DNA from: an uncultured Candidatus Melainabacteria bacterium
GTDB taxonomy: Bacteria; Cyanobacteriota; Vampirovibrionia; Gastranaerophilales; Gastranaerophilaceae
Direction of reading: 5' to 3'
DNA length: 14,837 bases
NCBI GenBank assembly: GCA_934757155.1
Contig: CAKVLI010000021.1
Location: forward strand, 1-14,837
The translations under genes were made by a program, and so were the position numbers. Shown one piece after another: positions 14,270-14,837 of this stretch (positions are counted from its first letter, which is position 1; the number at the start of each line of letters is the position of its first letter). Under the pieces are notes generated by a model that was given only the letters and a program-made list of their open reading frames with translations, was not told where the DNA came from and ran no database searches.

Positions 14270-14638
14270 ATGAAAAAAACATTATCCGTATTAGCTGTTT
14301 TAGGGGTATTCGCATTTGGTTTGCAATCCGCACAAGCATTTTCTTGGTCAAGTTTAAACCCTGCTTACTGGGGCAACAGTGCTTGTCCTAAGTGCGAAAA
14401 ACCTAAAAAAGAATGTGGCTGCAAAAAGCAAAAATGTCAAAAAGTCAGACCAATCTGTGATCCGTGCGAAACCGGCGCAGCAGCACCTTGCGATTGCCAA
14501 AAGAAACCAAAATGTGATCCTTGCAAAAAAGTAGAAAAATGTGATCCGTGTCAAAAAGTTCAACCTTGCAATCCTTGTCAAAAACCGGTTCAAAAACCGT
14601 GTGATGCTTGCGATAAATTACAAGAAATGAACAAGTAG
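14270..14638 (+). CDS. secreted cysteine-rich protein with CxPC repeats
   Basis: Not assigned to a named family, 122 residues. The ATG has AAAGGAG 6 bases upstream. Residues 1-23 (MKKTLSVLAVLGVFAFGLQSAQA) are a clear Sec signal peptide: two Lys, a hydrophobic core and an AQA cleavage site before FSW. The mature part has FSWSSLNPAYWGNSACPKC, then a Lys/Pro/Gln-rich stretch with 17 cysteines, mostly in pairs: CPKC, CGC, CDPC, CDC, CDPC, CDPC, CNPC, CDAC. The unit K/Q-x-CDPC-K/Q-K-V repeats with a spacing of about 8-9 residues. Such paired cysteines outside the membrane could bind metal or form a disulphide-linked surface network; both are inference. It has its own leader after ilvC and ends at a strong shared terminator. 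Confidence 0.85.
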   Translation: MKKTLSVLAVLGVFAFGLQSAQAFSWSSLNPAYWGNSACPKCEKPKKECGCKKQKCQKVRPICDPCETGAAAPCDCQKKPKCDPCKKVEKCDPCQKVQPCNPCQKPVQKPCDACDKLQEMNK

Positions 14639-14650
14639 TTAAACAAAAAA

Positions 14651-14686
14651 AAAAGGCGGTCGATGCGTTTGCATCGACCGCCTTTT
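14651..14686. terminator. bidirectional intrinsic terminator between convergent genes
   Basis: GGCGGTCGATGC (14655-14666) and GCATCGACCGCC (14671-14682) pair perfectly around GTTT, extended by AAAA/TTTT to 16 bp. Plus-strand reading ends in TTTT and minus-strand reading in a T-run (complement of the A-tract 14645-14654). It serves the Cys-rich gene on the plus strand and the decarboxylase subunit gene on the minus strand. Confidence 0.92.
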
Positions 14687-14696
14687 ATCATATTTA

Positions 14697-14837
14697 TTAG
14701 TGACAAAGTGCAAGCAAAACACCTGCTGCAACAGCAGAGCCGATTACACCTGAAACGTTTGGACCCATAGCGTGCATCAACAAGAAGTTTTGAGGGTTAG
14801 CCTCTAAACCAACTTTGTTAGAAACACGTGCTGCCAT
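14697..14837 (-). CDS. Na+-translocating decarboxylase beta subunit, C-terminal fragment (continues beyond window)
   Basis: Membrane subunit that couples decarboxylation of oxaloacetate, glutaconyl-CoA or methylmalonyl-CoA to Na+ export (OadB/GcdB/MmdB family). Only the last 46 residues are in the window: AARVSNKVG, then NFLLMHAMGPNVSGVIGSAVAAGVLLALCH and stop. The segment LMHAMGPNV-GVIGSAVAAGVLL is the highly conserved C-terminal helix of this family. The Met at the window edge is most likely internal, since the family is usually around 370-430 residues. Which of the three decarboxylases it belongs to cannot be told from this part. The family fits an anaerobic, fermentative organism with sodium bioenergetics. 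It converges on the Cys-rich gene across a shared terminator. Confidence 0.9.
   Translation of the reverse strand: MAARVSNKVGLEANPQNFLLMHAMGPNVSGVIGSAVAAGVLLALCH

Noticed and set aside
14354..14593. Minus-strand open frame over the Cys-rich gene
   Set aside because: Product is Phe/Ala/Arg-rich low-complexity sequence, the antisense of Lys/Cys codons; the plus-strand gene has a signal peptide and SD.

Overview
The window is AT-rich with strong Shine-Dalgarno sites and short gene spacing. It alternates conserved housekeeping genes with small lineage-restricted proteins of unknown function. The GyrA C-terminal repeat beginning R-A-T-R-G-K-A-G, the roughly 420-residue MetK, and the Na+-pumping decarboxylase beta subunit next to a Cys-rich secreted protein suggest an anaerobic, non-photosynthetic relative of cyanobacteria, of the Gastranaerophilales / Vampirovibrionia ('Melainabacteria') type. 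This placement is inferred from residues and general feel, not from a database search.

Layout. Positions 1-1406 hold the C-terminal part of leucyl-tRNA synthetase (leuS), then a hairpin-rich leader and metK (1551-2819) with a strong terminator. A 300-base spacer with three further long inverted repeats leads to two unrecognised plus-strand genes (3122-3598 and a membrane protein, 3670-4371). A small 52-residue minus-strand gene (4431-4589) converges on them across a 15-bp hairpin. Next is a stand-alone FAD-dependent dehydrogenase of the COG2509 type (4859-6247) carrying a ferredoxin-like cysteine cluster. A 587-base gene-free stretch follows, with an element built like a REP doublet (REPIN).

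The block 6835-10365 is accessory in character. It has a PlsC-like acyltransferase (minus) with a small protein just upstream of it (minus), a divergent small paralogue (plus), and an EF-hand-like plus lytic-transglycosylase-like protein (minus). The two small proteins share a nearly identical N-terminal motif (YNQ-x-FQARIK). Looser versions start the acyltransferase and the 3670-4371 membrane protein, which raises the possibility of a shared N-terminal sorting or processing signal.

The right part returns to core metabolism. It has gyrA (10575-13139, TTG start), ilvC overlapping gyrA by 14 bases, a secreted 17-cysteine protein with CxPC repeats behind an AU-rich leader hairpin, a 16-bp bidirectional terminator, and the C-terminal end of an oxaloacetate/glutaconyl-CoA/methylmalonyl-CoA decarboxylase beta subunit on the minus strand. 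No tRNA, rRNA, CRISPR array, transposase or phage gene was seen.
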